Source: Undaria pinnatifida
Taxonomy: Eukaryota > Sar > Phaeophyceae > Laminariales > Alariaceae
Assembly: GCA_012845835.1 (NCBI GenBank)
Contig: JABAKD010000028.1
Coordinates: 9,179,632-9,243,631, forward strand
Length of the DNA stretch: 64,000 nt
Reading direction: 5' to 3'
The position numbers were made by a program, and so were the translations under genes. The notes beneath the pieces were generated by a model. The model did no database searches. It was not told the DNA's origin and saw only the letters and a program-made list of their open reading frames with translations. Shown here piece after piece: positions 12,860 to 23,006 of this stretch. Every line of letters begins with the position of its first letter. The stretch's first letter is position 1.

Positions 12860-13230
12860 CGTCGTTCTCACATTAACTCGCATAATCAAGTCCGTGGTCA
12901 CAGGACAGGCTCCAGTCACTCTGGAGCTGAGGAATACCCTAGGGGAAAAGCACAAACCAAAGGTGGTACACGCATAAATCACAGCTGACGCAATTCATGC
13001 CTCCACCAGAAACATATAAAAGTGAAATCGGGAGTCAGTCTAAGATGTGCCAGGTCCATACCGGTGCATACGTCTCATTACTCGCGCCTGGAAAAACCGA
13101 CTATACCGCTTGCCAACCAAGAAAGACTACCACGTATATATTACACGTGGTATCTATCACTACGCATGCGCACAACAGACGCAAGTCAATTGGAAAAAAG
13201 AAACAAACAAAGAAGAGAAAGGAAAGGAAA
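12804..13230 (+). mobile_element. SINE-like dispersed repeat, copy 1
   Basis: A (GTT)n tract of about 18 units (12804-12857) is followed by the same body as at 27760-28140: TTCTCACATTAACTCGCATA, the CTCCAG/CTGGAG hairpin, a segment reading ACATATAAAAGTGAAATCGG, then ACGTATATATTACACG and an A-rich 3' end. The GTT run is expanded relative to the other copy. There is no open reading frame of note. Confidence 0.65.
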
Positions 13231-13614
13231 TGGGTGCATGGGGCCAAGAAAAAGAAAAGGTAAATAAATTTTGGGGGGTCTACTGGCGAGTCTTGCCACC
13301 AGCACGATGCCACGTGGTTTTTCGACGATCTACAGCAGTACTACGAACGACTTCCGATACACCCACCGAAGCACGGACTACCGGCGAATTACGCGATCGA
13401 CGGCTTGCCGTGGTTGTCACGTGTCTCTGTGTCGGGGGCCCCTGTGCGCTGCCTCTTGTTGGCTCTTGCTTGGGTAAAACATGCGGTGTGCTCGATGGTC
13501 TCACGGCACCAGAATCAGAACGTCCGCTCGTACGACGTATCATTCTTACAGGAAATAAATGTAATACCTGGTATTTTTTTCTCCATCAATATGAACATAA
13601 AACGGTTGTTATAT

Positions 13615-14297
13615 ATTGGACAGAGTGATGCGTGTACTACTAAACTTTCCAACGGCACTCGTACTGCACTTTGAGCTATCTGCTGTGGTTCTGGTTGCTA
13701 CTAGTTGCTGTATGTGCTAGAAGTTTCGCCCTTCGGCTACTGCTGCTGCACCTGATGTTGTGTGTTTGCCAATGTTGTCAGTTGGCGTTCATGCTCGTCG
13801 TACATACTGCTGTTCTCACCCAGTACGTACGGGTTTCCTCGAACCTCGACGGCACGACGACGAGCTCAAAACAGAAGGGAGGTGACATGAAATGGCATGG
13901 ACAATGGCCACATAGAAGCGAGCACAGCGGGATAGTTCGCTGCGAATCAACCGCACTCGCTCATGCCTACAGCACAGGCTGCCTGGAGTGTCAGCGGCCG
14001 TGCTAAAGCCAAGGCCAAAGGCCGAAGAGACGGCTCTTCTGCCTGCTTGGTTTTGTCGCGAGATGCTGTTATATATAGACTATTGGACAGAGTGATGCGT
14101 GTACGACTAAACTTTCCAACGGCACTCGTACTGCACTTTGAGCTATCTGCTGTGGTTCTGGTTGCTACTAGTTGCTGCAGTATGTGCTAGAAGTTTCGCC
14201 CTTCGGCTACTGCTGCTGCACCTGATGTTGTGTATTTGCCAATGCCGTCAGTTGGCGTTCATGCTCGTCGTACATACTGCTGTTCTCACCCGGTACG
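13615..14297 (+). mobile_element. Direct-repeat-flanked segment (TRIM-like or segmental duplication)
   Basis: Two ~215-bp direct repeats, 13615-13827 and 14081-14297, both starting TATTGGACAGAGTGATGCGT and ending TGTTCTCACC(C)..GTACG, enclose about 250 bp of unique sequence without a gene. They are nearly identical; copy 2 has an inserted CAG and a few substitutions. The geometry fits a miniature LTR element, but no clear TG...CA ends, primer-binding site or target duplication were seen. Confidence 0.6.
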
Positions 14298-16172
14298 CAA
14301 AATTCCAAACATTAATCACGTACCGTTTGGAAATGATGCCAATTTTGTAAATCATTCAGGCGTTGCAGCCATTAAGATTCAACAATTTTTCCAAAATTCC
14401 TCCTCGACACTCGCTCGTCTCGCTCGGCACCCGTCCGCGTTCACGTCGATGTGCGGAACGGACACGGCAGGGCGAGGGGCTTTGGAGCCGCCCCCCGAAG
14501 GCGGCGCTCGAACCAAGCCATATTCGACCGAGAATTCCAGTTCCGCGAATCGCATACTTAGGCCGAGACAAAAAACTCCTGACCAAAGTCCATGACACCA
14601 AAAAATGACTCGATATTCAAGGAATGATTTTATATATATTTATGTCCCGATTGGTACACTGCTTCTGCTGCTGCTCCGCACTCTGTTCGTGTGGCTGCTC
14701 TCCCTCTGTACCTGTCCTGATGGGACGCGCTTGCTGATGTACAGCGGTACTGCGCGCAAGAGACCCCGGCTGCTGGAGGAGGCAGTGGAGGCCGGAGACG
14801 GGGTGGCTGTCAAGTTCGCTGATTCGTTCGCTCTGGACAACCAAAGCTTGGTCTTGTTGCAGGTACCCAAAGTCGGCGTGGTTGTATACCAGGCACCATG
14901 ATTGTACTGCTGTACTTGTAGACTAATCGCCGAGAGCAAGTCACGCCAAGTGCTGTATTTTCATGCACCTGGTGTACAGCAGTACGGGTTTCCCGAACCA
15001 TGGCTATACTTGGTATTTTCACCTTGGTACCGTAGACTACCGGTATACTCTTCAGGTGTAGCAAGAACTGCTGTGGAGGCTCAGCTGTCCTTTGTTTCCC
15101 GGAAAACACATGCTCCGTGTGTAGGTACCGCGTCGGATCGTAGAGGTCGTAGCTCTACGGAATGCCGCGCCATGCCAACGAGATACTGCAGGGTGTGACA
15201 CCGTCCCCATGTATCGCAGCGTACAAACGACCCTGTCTTGCCGACGAGAAAACAACAGCAGCCTGCAACTACATACAGCACTTGTCATACTGGTATGTTG
15301 AATGGGGGGCACCCTTTGGATTCGAGGCAGATGCACTGCCAATCGCATTAGATACCGGGGTTATCATACAGCAGTACGTGTAAAACCGGGTACATCACTA
15401 CAACACCAAAACGGCAACATTTTTATGTTGTGCTCTGTTGTTTGAGCTCCGAGTATGGACCTTAGCCCTTCTCTAACCCTAGACACCAGGTGCGTATTAC
15501 ATTCGTGCAGCAACCGTAACTGTACCGCAGCAGCAACAGCTTGTATATAGCATGTGTGTGGCTCGGAACCCTAACCCTTCGCCTCGCGATCTCGATATCA
15601 GCGGGAGGCGTCTACTAGACTACCACGTATATCATAGCGCTCTCCATTTCGTGCCCTGCCTGGAGCACCCCGCTTGATAGAACAAGTACATTCGCCATAC
15701 GTCATCAATGACAACAATTACCCTGTGTCTTGTTCGCGCCCGCATTGCGCCGCTCGCCACTGCCGCTGATATTAGGTACCGGAGTCGCTGCTGGATGAGA
15801 TAGGAGAGGATGCCGACCTCGGCCTGTGAGTTTGTCTGACCCCACGTCCCGCACGGGCGCCGCGTGTGAAGCTTAAGCGTGTGCAGTGTGGTGCGGTGCG
15901 GTGCGGCGTTCGTTCGAGTTCCGTTCCAGCCCAGTCGCCTGGCGTGGCGGCCTGGCCTGCACCGATTTTTTGCGGGGAGGGAGGAGTGAGTGGAAGTTGT
16001 TGGCAGCGCCAAAATGCTCCGTCACGGTTTGAAGAAGTCGAGCTACAGCTCCAAGGCGGCATAAATGCCAACAATGAAGATTGTTTGTGTTTTGGCCTTG
16101 TGCGGAAGTGTGCGCGGGTATTCAGAGGCGTTTCTTTTCTGTGGCGAGCTCACCACGACAATGAGCGCCCAG
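14298..16172. other. Spacer and probable DCC1 5' region
   Basis: Contains TACC(T/A)GGTA-related words (14861-15045), isolated telomere-like words (AACCCTAG, AACCCTAACCC at 15474 and 15570) and, from about 15850, GC-rich DNA (GTGCGGTGCGGTGCGG) that probably holds the DCC1 promoter or first exon. No start could be fixed. Confidence 0.45.
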
Positions 16173-16265
16173 TCCCGTCGAGATCGATCTCTTGGTTTTT
16201 AATCACGAGCTTCTCTCGGCCCTCTCTTTGCCCTCTCCTCCTCCTGTTGTTGTTGTTGCTGTTGG
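16173..16265 (+). CDS. Candidate upstream exon of DCC1
   Basis: Bounded by CGCCCAG upstream and GTTGG/GTCGGT downstream, this stretch reads PVEIDLLVFNHELLSALS. That resembles the LLELD..LL..L segment that normally precedes the DCC1 beta domain, and it would join exon 16423 in phase (GG+G). It has no ATG and an in-frame TGA lies just upstream, so at least one more 5' exon would be needed. The donor is weak and followed by TTGGTTGT microsatellite. Suggestive only. Confidence 0.3.
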
Positions 16266-16266
16266 G

Positions 16267-16361
16267 TCGGTGTTTGGTTGTTTGGTTGTTTGGTTGTTTG
16301 GTTGTTTGGTTGCTTGTTTGGTTGTTTGGTTGGTTGGTTGGTTGGTTGGTTGGTTGGTTGA
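16267..16361 (+). repeat. (TTGTTTGG)n / (TTGG)n microsatellite
   Basis: Repeats of GGTTGTTT pass into a (GGTT)n run, inside what is modelled as a DCC1 intron. It gives artificial open frames rich in Trp/Leu/Val (plus) and Gln/Asn/Thr (minus), which are not treated as genes. Confidence 0.9.
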
Positions 16362-16422
16362 TGTTGTTGCCGTTACTGCCGGCGTCGCCTTCGTTGCGTT
16401 GTTGTTTTCGTCCCGCGCTCAG

Positions 16423-19400
16423 GGTGAAGCTGATCGGCAGCGAGGGACAGGACGCAGTCCTCGTCACCGGAGGGCAGACCTTCAAGCTTACCAAGGCCGA
16501 GACGTCCAACACGCTGCTTCTCCTACCTCCCGAGGGCACATGTGGTGGCGGTAGCGGTAGCGGTGGTGGTGATGGCGGCGAAAGCAATGCTGTGGCGGGA
16601 GCTGGAGGGGAAGGAGGGTTTGAAGCGGTCGCTTCCGTGGGATTCCAGTACGAGGTGTGAGCGAATCCCTGGGGCCGGGCCCGTCCCCGCGTTTTTTGTA
16701 CGGAGGCATCTTTGCGTCTTTTCGCTCATTTTTTTGGGATGTAATCACCGTTTACTGTCGTGCTCGTCACAAAGCCGCCTGTTAACTGCCATTGGAATGC
16801 CAGGACGTTGGTTTCCTCCTGAAAGCATGTTTCTTCTTCGCTCTGCTGGGTTTGGTGCAATGATTCGCTCAACAAGTGGTTTCGACGTTGTAACCTCGAA
16901 ACGCGTCAGCCAGTTTCGCGACACGAATAAGAATTGTTGTTTTTCTTGCGTTACACTTTTGTAAGGCAACACGCGCGTTGGGCTGGCTTGTCAAGGCTGG
17001 CGTGTGACCAGAATTAAGAAGCTTAAGGTTATCACCTCGGAAAGATAGATTACCGATCCCTACTTGATTCTCTAGATATTCCGTGGAAGGTCTGTATGGT
17101 CTACGTAGGTCGTGTCGCCCGGTGAGGAACGCATGATCTGCATTATCTAGCACATGTTTCCTGGGTTGGATCTGTACTCTATAGTTTCAGATCCAACAAC
17201 GAGATATCATGACGGCAGTTATGGGATGATCTGTAGATGATCTAAATCATGATCTGCCAGAGGTATGAAAAGGTTGAACGGCTTACGTGAAGATGAGTTC
17301 TGGGGAGGAGCGTGCCTCCTTCAACATAGTAAACGACTGCCTTATTGCCAATGATCGGTCGCTTTGCCAAAAACCGTATCAGGTATGATGTGACGGTTAC
17401 TTTCTTTTCATTCCTAACACGAGTTTCCCGTCGAGCTCCAGGTTTGACCGTCGGCCCCTTGCTCACCCCCCCTCCTTCCCCCCGGTTTCACAACGGCAAC
17501 AGATATCGAAAGCGACCCCTTCCCTGGAGCAGATCCGGTCGATATTGGCGGCGTGTATGTACAGAGGGGTGGAACACGAGGCGTCGATAGATCGCGAACG
17601 TTTGGCGGCGTGCGCCCTAGAGGAGCTTCAGGTGGGTAAGGGTCATCCCACGCTAGGTTTGCAGCAGATTCTAAGAAGTTTCTGAGCACCTTACATGGGA
17701 AGCTCAATACGTCACTCGAAACACGACTTCGAAGACATTCGTCCCCGCAACCCGGCCGATCTGCTTCGTAGTCCTAAAGCAAATATTGTCGTAAATTGAA
17801 TGATCGCTCTGACCGATAGTTTCACGCTTGAGGAGCTCAACCGCTCACAAACCTTTAGTCTAACAACTGCAACCCCTACCGCACTATGGAGGGATGACTC
17901 CTAGCCTTACCGTCAGGCATGTTGCGATGCCCGGCAGTCTAATCGGTCGGTATAACGAGGTCGTGGTCTGCTCTTTAGTGGTCGAAGTGGCTGCTGCCTG
18001 TGCTCAGTCCCTTGGAGGCTTGCGATTGTGCTCGCATGGGGCCCCGAGGTTCCGAGTCTGCCCTCTCTCAGAAAAAGAAAAAAAAGTTTCCTTCATGCGC
18101 AAGGAGGCAGGGTTGCGCTTGCCCGTAAAGATACCGTCTCTCGTCGAATCCAGACGGAAATTTTCCCACGTCCGTTGCCTTCTCTCCTGTACGTTAAGAT
18201 TTGCCATCTTCGCTCCCCCCCCGCCCCTTCCTGGCTGCCTCACTGGCTTCATAATGCTTTTTTTTTCGCAGACGCGAGTTCAGTTTAGCCACCGTGAGCT
18301 CCTAGAGGGTCTACAGGAGCTGGAGGCGTTGTCCATCAAAGGTGAATACATGCATAGAGGGTTCGCTAAGGTGCTGTCCCCCAAGCGTCCCCTCTCCCCC
18401 CCCCTCCGAGCCCAAGCCTAGAGGCTTTGTCGAGGCGCTGCCAGGGCGGGGCGGTCGGTGAACCGCGGCTTGTTTGTATCGGTCTCAACTGGCACGTTTT
18501 GTCTCAGCTCGTCGACTGGAGAACGGCGTCACGCACTGAGGTAGATTGTTAGTACAGTAGAAGGAAAAATGCCTGTTGGGCTGCTTCAGTCACAGGTTAG
18601 TTCAGTCAGCGCTGACTAAAGCGACCCAACAGGAAGTCCCTTCCAACGATAAAGTACATTCTGTACATACTTCGGGGCTCGAAGCGCCCACTCTCGCCAA
18701 TAAGCTCGGAGACCGAGCCCCCTGCCAAGCATTATCAATAACTCCACACGACGGACAGATCACTGGTTCCCACTTGATGACCTAGATCTCAGTACATATT
18801 TAAGGGAAGATCTGTGTGGTCTAGTTCATGTTACCGGGTGGTATCCGTACGATCTGCATCATCTACCAAATATTTCCGGCATTGGATCTTATTTTCTCTT
18901 CATGCAGACCTTGCACAGCATCTCATAACGCCAGATACAAGATGTTCTGTAGATGATCTGTAGATGATCTAGATTATATAGATGGTATAGATCGTGATCT
19001 CTCGGTGGTACGAACACGCAAGGGCTCTGAACTATCTAGTTTCTCCTTTGCTCCCAAGGCACCTTTAATTCCGGGACTTGAAAAAATTGCCGACGATAAT
19101 TGACCCCCCCGCGCGTCTTTCGCTAGATCGACGGAAGAGGCAGCAGGTTGACATTATACGAGTTGTTGGAAAATTTGAAGCCCCGCGGGAAAGCTGGCGC
19201 TGGCGTAGATATACGTGGCCGCATTTTCTCGTGTTTTATTTGTTTGTCGTACCGGTTGGTGTGTGGCTGCGTGCGGGCTGTTACTCGGGCGTTTTCCCCT
19301 TCCCCCGCCTCCTCTTACCCCTCCACAAAGGAGGCGCGCGAGTAGTCTAACCTTCCAAAAAAAGTGAACAGCCTTATGAAGGTGGCTCCCGCCTACCCTA

Positions 19401-22400
19401 TCAACCGTAATCTCAACCCCCCCCTCGCCCCTGCCTTCTCTCCTCTCGTCCTTCCCTTCTCACAGTCATCTCGCTTGTGCCGAATTTTCCCGGAGCACAT
19501 GCTGCGCGCAACAGCATCACTGCTAGATGATATCAACGGTAATGAAGGTGACCCCCCCCCCCCGCGCCAAATACTATCAAGGATCGTCTCAATCTCAACC
19601 TCTCCCATCCCTACCCTCTTCCTGTTCTTCCCTTGTTCGGGCAATCTTACTCGTTTCTGCCTTTTTGCCGGGGGCACACGCTGCGTGCGACAAAACAGGA
19701 CACTGGCGAATGATAGAGCCGACCCTAATGGAGCGCACGGCCGACGAGCTCCTGTCGGCGATAGTGGAGCATGACATGCCCCTAGACAAGGTGAATGAAT
19801 GCATTAATAAATAATGAATGAATAAATGAATGAATGGATGAGTGAGGGAGTCAGTGGGTGAGTGAGTCAGTGAGTCAGTGAGTCAGTGAGTGAGTCTTGG
19901 TGAGTGAGTGAGTGAGTGAGTCAGTCAGTCAGTCAGTCAGTCAGTCAGTCAGTCAGTGAATGAGTGAGTGAGTGCGTGAGTCAATGAGTGAGTGCGGCGT
20001 GTGCGTGGGACTACCGCAGTGCTGCACACATCTGTCAGGTTTCGATCTAGACGATCTACGGTAGGCCATGCTCTTCACCGTTATGATACCTTGCGCAAGA
20101 GTTTATATCGTACACATCCCACCCGGCGAAGACGTACACGCAAGAGCCGTGTCATATACAGATCCCACCCGGCCTGGACGTGATCTGCAGACCGTTCGGA
20201 TCGCATAAATCAGAGATACGTCCGCCCCGACGAATGCTACGGCAGGAGTACATGAAGGTTTTCTGAGGCTTTCTGAGGCTCCTCGCTTTGAGGAGCTCTA
20301 TGCCTTCCGAGGCAAAAGCCTAATTGAAAAAAAAGTATGAAAGTTGAAAAAAAAGTGAAACCGTACGAGATGGACAATCCCACGGCCTAGGTGCACACAC
20401 CGAACTGTATTTTCGAAAACAGGAGTGGCGAAATTCCCGACGATTTCGGGTGAAGGAGCCACGCCTTTCACAAAATATTTCAGACGAAAAGTGCTACCGC
20501 CATCGTAGAAGGCGTCCCATACCAAAAATCTAAACAATGGAACGGGATCTGATCTGTCCGATGTGACTAGATTTAGCCGCCGCCCTTCGTCGGTCTCCGT
20601 GGCTTTGCTTTGGACGGGGGACGATGGACCGAACCTGTGAGACATTTTGTTGCAGTTCGCTGGCTGAGGAATACCGTTTTTGGTGTGGCTCTTTCGAGAG
20701 GTACCATGCGAGCGAGGCCGCGCGCTTACGGTTTGATTGATGGACGGACCTACGTTTTTTTTTTTTTGTTTTGCTCGTCGTTATGCCGGTCGCCCGCGTT
20801 ATAATAGCCTGAAAACTTTTGATTTGTTTCATGTCTTTTTTTTGTTTTTGCTTTTTTTTTTGTTCTTACGGATATCGCTTTTCTCTCACGGATTTCTCGG
20901 AGGTTTGTGTCTCGGGGCACATCAGCTCCCTTCAAGAACCACTGCCTCGGTCGCCCTTAGGCTGGATATTCCCCTCACGTACGTTTGCCGTGTTTCTACC
21001 TTGTCTTTTTGTTTGTTTTGCCTTTACCGCCACCTCCCTCCCCAACACGTGCTTCAATTCACCCCGTAATAGCTTGATGCCGAGAAATGCGTTGCGGCCT
21101 TGCCTCGCTGCGAACCCTTGGTGCTGGAGCACTGCCTACGCACTTATTCTCTGACCGCGGACGGCGGGAAAATGCCGGCGGCGGGCGGCGGGGACACCGA
21201 AAGCGGGGGTCCTAGCGAGGTGACGAAAATAAGGGGAATGTTGTTACAATGTTTTACACAATCTCGACGATGTCGTGCAACCTGAGCCAACGAACTTTCG
21301 TTCAACACCATACATGTAGAGGACTTGTAAAAGCGATGTACGTAGACGCATGCTCCAGCACGAGAGGCGCACCGTTTTTTTTTTTTTTTTTTTTTTGTGA
21401 GGCTCCTCACCTGGGGATCTTCGTACCCCCCCCAAAAGTTGATTTCGAGAAAGAAAAAAAACGTTCTACCTGATCAACAATCCCATGGCCTAGGTATGCG
21501 GCGAAAAATACTGCACAATAAACGAGAACGAAAATTCCGACGAGTTTGGGGTAAGGATCCACCTCATGCAGAAAACGTTTTTTTAGCCGAAAAGGGCTAC
21601 CTCTATGGCACCGCGCGTCAATATCCGATGGGGAAGGCGGTCCACGCCGGCAGCAGCTTTGCCACCATGACTAAAATTTAGTGCTACGTCTTTTCCCTAT
21701 TGCCTATTTTCCTTGTGCTAACGTGTATCCCAACTCTAGTTCCAAGCTTCCCCAACACACGGGTGCGAAGGGATTAGGAAAATTTCCTTGCGATTCCTTG
21801 CCCATTTTTAACCGACACTTGGCGTTCTCGCTTTCTGCAGGACGCTGGCGCTACGGTCGGCCACTATTGGCTCGACTCGGACAAAGTGGCGCGGCTTCGA
21901 GCCCACCAGATCTTACGCGCGCACGAGGCCGAAGCGGAGGCGGAGAATGACGACCCGCTATGGCTCAGACTCTCCGACTTCGAGGAGCGCTGGGCCGCCG
22001 CAATGCCGGGAGTGGACACACCCTCCCTTGATTTGCTCAAGGTATCGGGCGCAGGGGGGGGGGGGTACGATTTTTTTTGTTTTATCGGTCTCTGCTCGCA
22101 CGTCTCTGCCTCCCTTTATCTTTCTCTCTGGGATCTTGACGCCAAAAGTTTTGTCACCGAGTCTTCCCGTCCTCCCGCGGCCTTCCCATATCGTACCACT
22201 CCCCCCCCCCCCCACCCGACAAAAAACTTGCCAGGGGATCGCTCTGATAGAGAGGAAAACGGGTGCGGATGGAAAGGCCGGCGAGGCGACGGTGTCCTAC
22301 GTCCCCGCGTCAGGGTTACCGTTCGCCCCGGCTGAGCGGCTGGCCGCGCTGTTCCGGATCAAGGCCAAATGGCCCATGGGAGAGCTCGAGCCCTACATAT

Positions 22401-23006
22401 CGTGAGTACCGCATGCGCGCGTGGTTGGATGTTGCTGGTTGGATTCGTCGCAGTTTGGCGTGTGACTGTTTTTTTTTTTGTGCTGTTTCCTGCTGCTTCG
22501 GAGGTGTTGAGTGCTAATTCGGTAGTGCATTTGTCATTTTTGGCGGCGCTAAGTGTTGTTTTCAATCGTACATGCCTGGTATATGAAATAACCCAATGTA
22601 ATCTGGAAGTGCTGGCACCTGCTTATCTTGAGAACAAAAGACTCGCAGATTACTCGTGGTTGGAAAGTTGTTTTTCGCGGCGGTTATATTAACTGTGGTA
22701 GCCTAGCCCCGCATATCGCGACCAAGTCATCTGGTGGTCTATCGGCGACCGTGTAGGGATGTACCAGTATGATTCGGAATCGATGTAATCATATAAAACA
22801 ATCGAATAGCACTTCCCCCGCCCCCCCCCCCCCCCCGCCCCCCCCCAGCTGCAAGCCACAGCAGCATATCAATGTAAACCCCGACCCCAACCTTCCGCTG
22901 ACCACCGACTTGCAGGGAGGTCGACAGGAAAGCAGGGTTCCTCCTGAAGAACACGCGCTTCAGCACAGATCCGGCCACCGGCCTGAAACTGTTCAGCGCT
23001 AGGTGA
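16423..23006 (+). CDS. DSCC1: Sister chromatid cohesion protein DCC1 (CTF18-RFC subunit), nine exons, 5' exon(s) unresolved
   Basis: DCC1 pairs with CTF8 and CTF18 in the alternative clamp loader that acts on PCNA and DNA polymerase epsilon during cohesion establishment; nuclear. Exons: 16423-16654, 17503-17631, 18272-18370, 19466-19538, 19699-19790, 21073-21219, 21841-22041, 22235-22401, 22916-23006. Phases agree through to the TGA. Landmarks in order: DAVLVTGGQTFKL...AETSNTLLLLPP (N-terminal beta domain), TPSLEQIRSILAA.MYRG, FSHRELLEGLQELEAL, LEHCLRTY, then the C-terminal winged helices with YWLDSDKVARLRAHQIL, FEERWAAAMPG, LALIERKTG-like and LFRIKAKWPMGELEPYI, ending KLFSAR. This order matches the whole family. 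A Gly/Ser insertion follows the beta domain. Exon 3's donor (AAG then GTGCTG) is chosen by phase; an earlier AAAG/GTGAAT donor would break the frame. The first exon is missing from this model. Confidence 0.9.
17035..17290 (+). repeat. GATCTGTAGATGATCT-type repeat, copy 1 (DCC1 intron)
   Basis: Shares with 18775-19020 the series CTACTTGATTCTCTAGAT, GGTCTGTATGGTCTA, GATCTGCATTATCTA, TTGGATCT and GATCTGTAGATGATCT, then CATGATCTGCCAGAGGTA. Same orientation. Function unknown; probably an old dispersed repeat. Confidence 0.55.
17640..17900 (+). repeat. Dispersed repeat ending CCGCACTATGGAGGGATGAC, copy 2
   Basis: CACGCTAGGTTTGCAGCAGA, TTCTAAGAAGTTTCTGAGCA, TTTCACGCTTGAGGAGCTCA and CCCCTACCGCACTATGG follow in order. 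Begins right after the donor of the DCC1 exon that ends at 17631. Confidence 0.5.
18775..19020 (+). repeat. GATCTGTAGATGATCT-type repeat, copy 2 (DCC1 intron)
   Basis: Homologous to 17035-17290 with the same word order. Here the TGTAGATGATC word is duplicated and followed by AGATTATATAGATGGTATAG. Both copies lie in introns of the same gene, about 1.7 kb apart. Confidence 0.55.
19791..19995 (+). repeat. (TGAG/TGAA/TCAG)n tetranucleotide microsatellite
   Basis: Begins at the donor of the DCC1 exon ending 19790 and runs about 200 bp as AATG, GTGA and GTCA tetramers, including an uninterrupted (CAGT)n stretch around 19921-19957. Confidence 0.9.
20226..20512 (+). mobile_element. GCTACG-family MITE copy in a DCC1 intron
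   Basis: Left end ACGAATGCTACGGCAGGAGT, interior TTGAGGAGCTCTATGCC, CCCACGGCCTAGGTGCACAC, CCCGACGATTTCGGGTGAAG, and right end GTGCTACCGCCATCGTAG. Lies in the intron between DCC1 exons ending 19790 and starting 21073. Confidence 0.65.
21348..21628 (+). mobile_element. GCTACG-family MITE copy, second in DCC1
   Basis: ACGCATGCTCCAGCACGAGA, a 21-base T run, GAGGCTCCTCACC, CCCATGGCCTAGGTATGC, TTCCGACGAGTTTGGGGTAA, ending GGCTACCTCTATGGCACCGC. More diverged than the others. It lies in the intron before the DCC1 exon at 21841. Confidence 0.6.

Noticed and set aside
12860-12960. Hammerhead ribozyme in the SINE-like repeat
   Set aside because: A CTGAGGA...GGGGAAAA arrangement is there, but the invariant CUGAUGA core is not matched and stem II is poor; no claim is made.
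15866-16660. A single 264-codon gene covering the DCC1 first exon and its upstream DNA
   Set aside because: Its first two thirds translate the TTGGTTGT microsatellite and pyrimidine tract; DCC1 similarity starts only after the CTCAG acceptor at 16421-16422.
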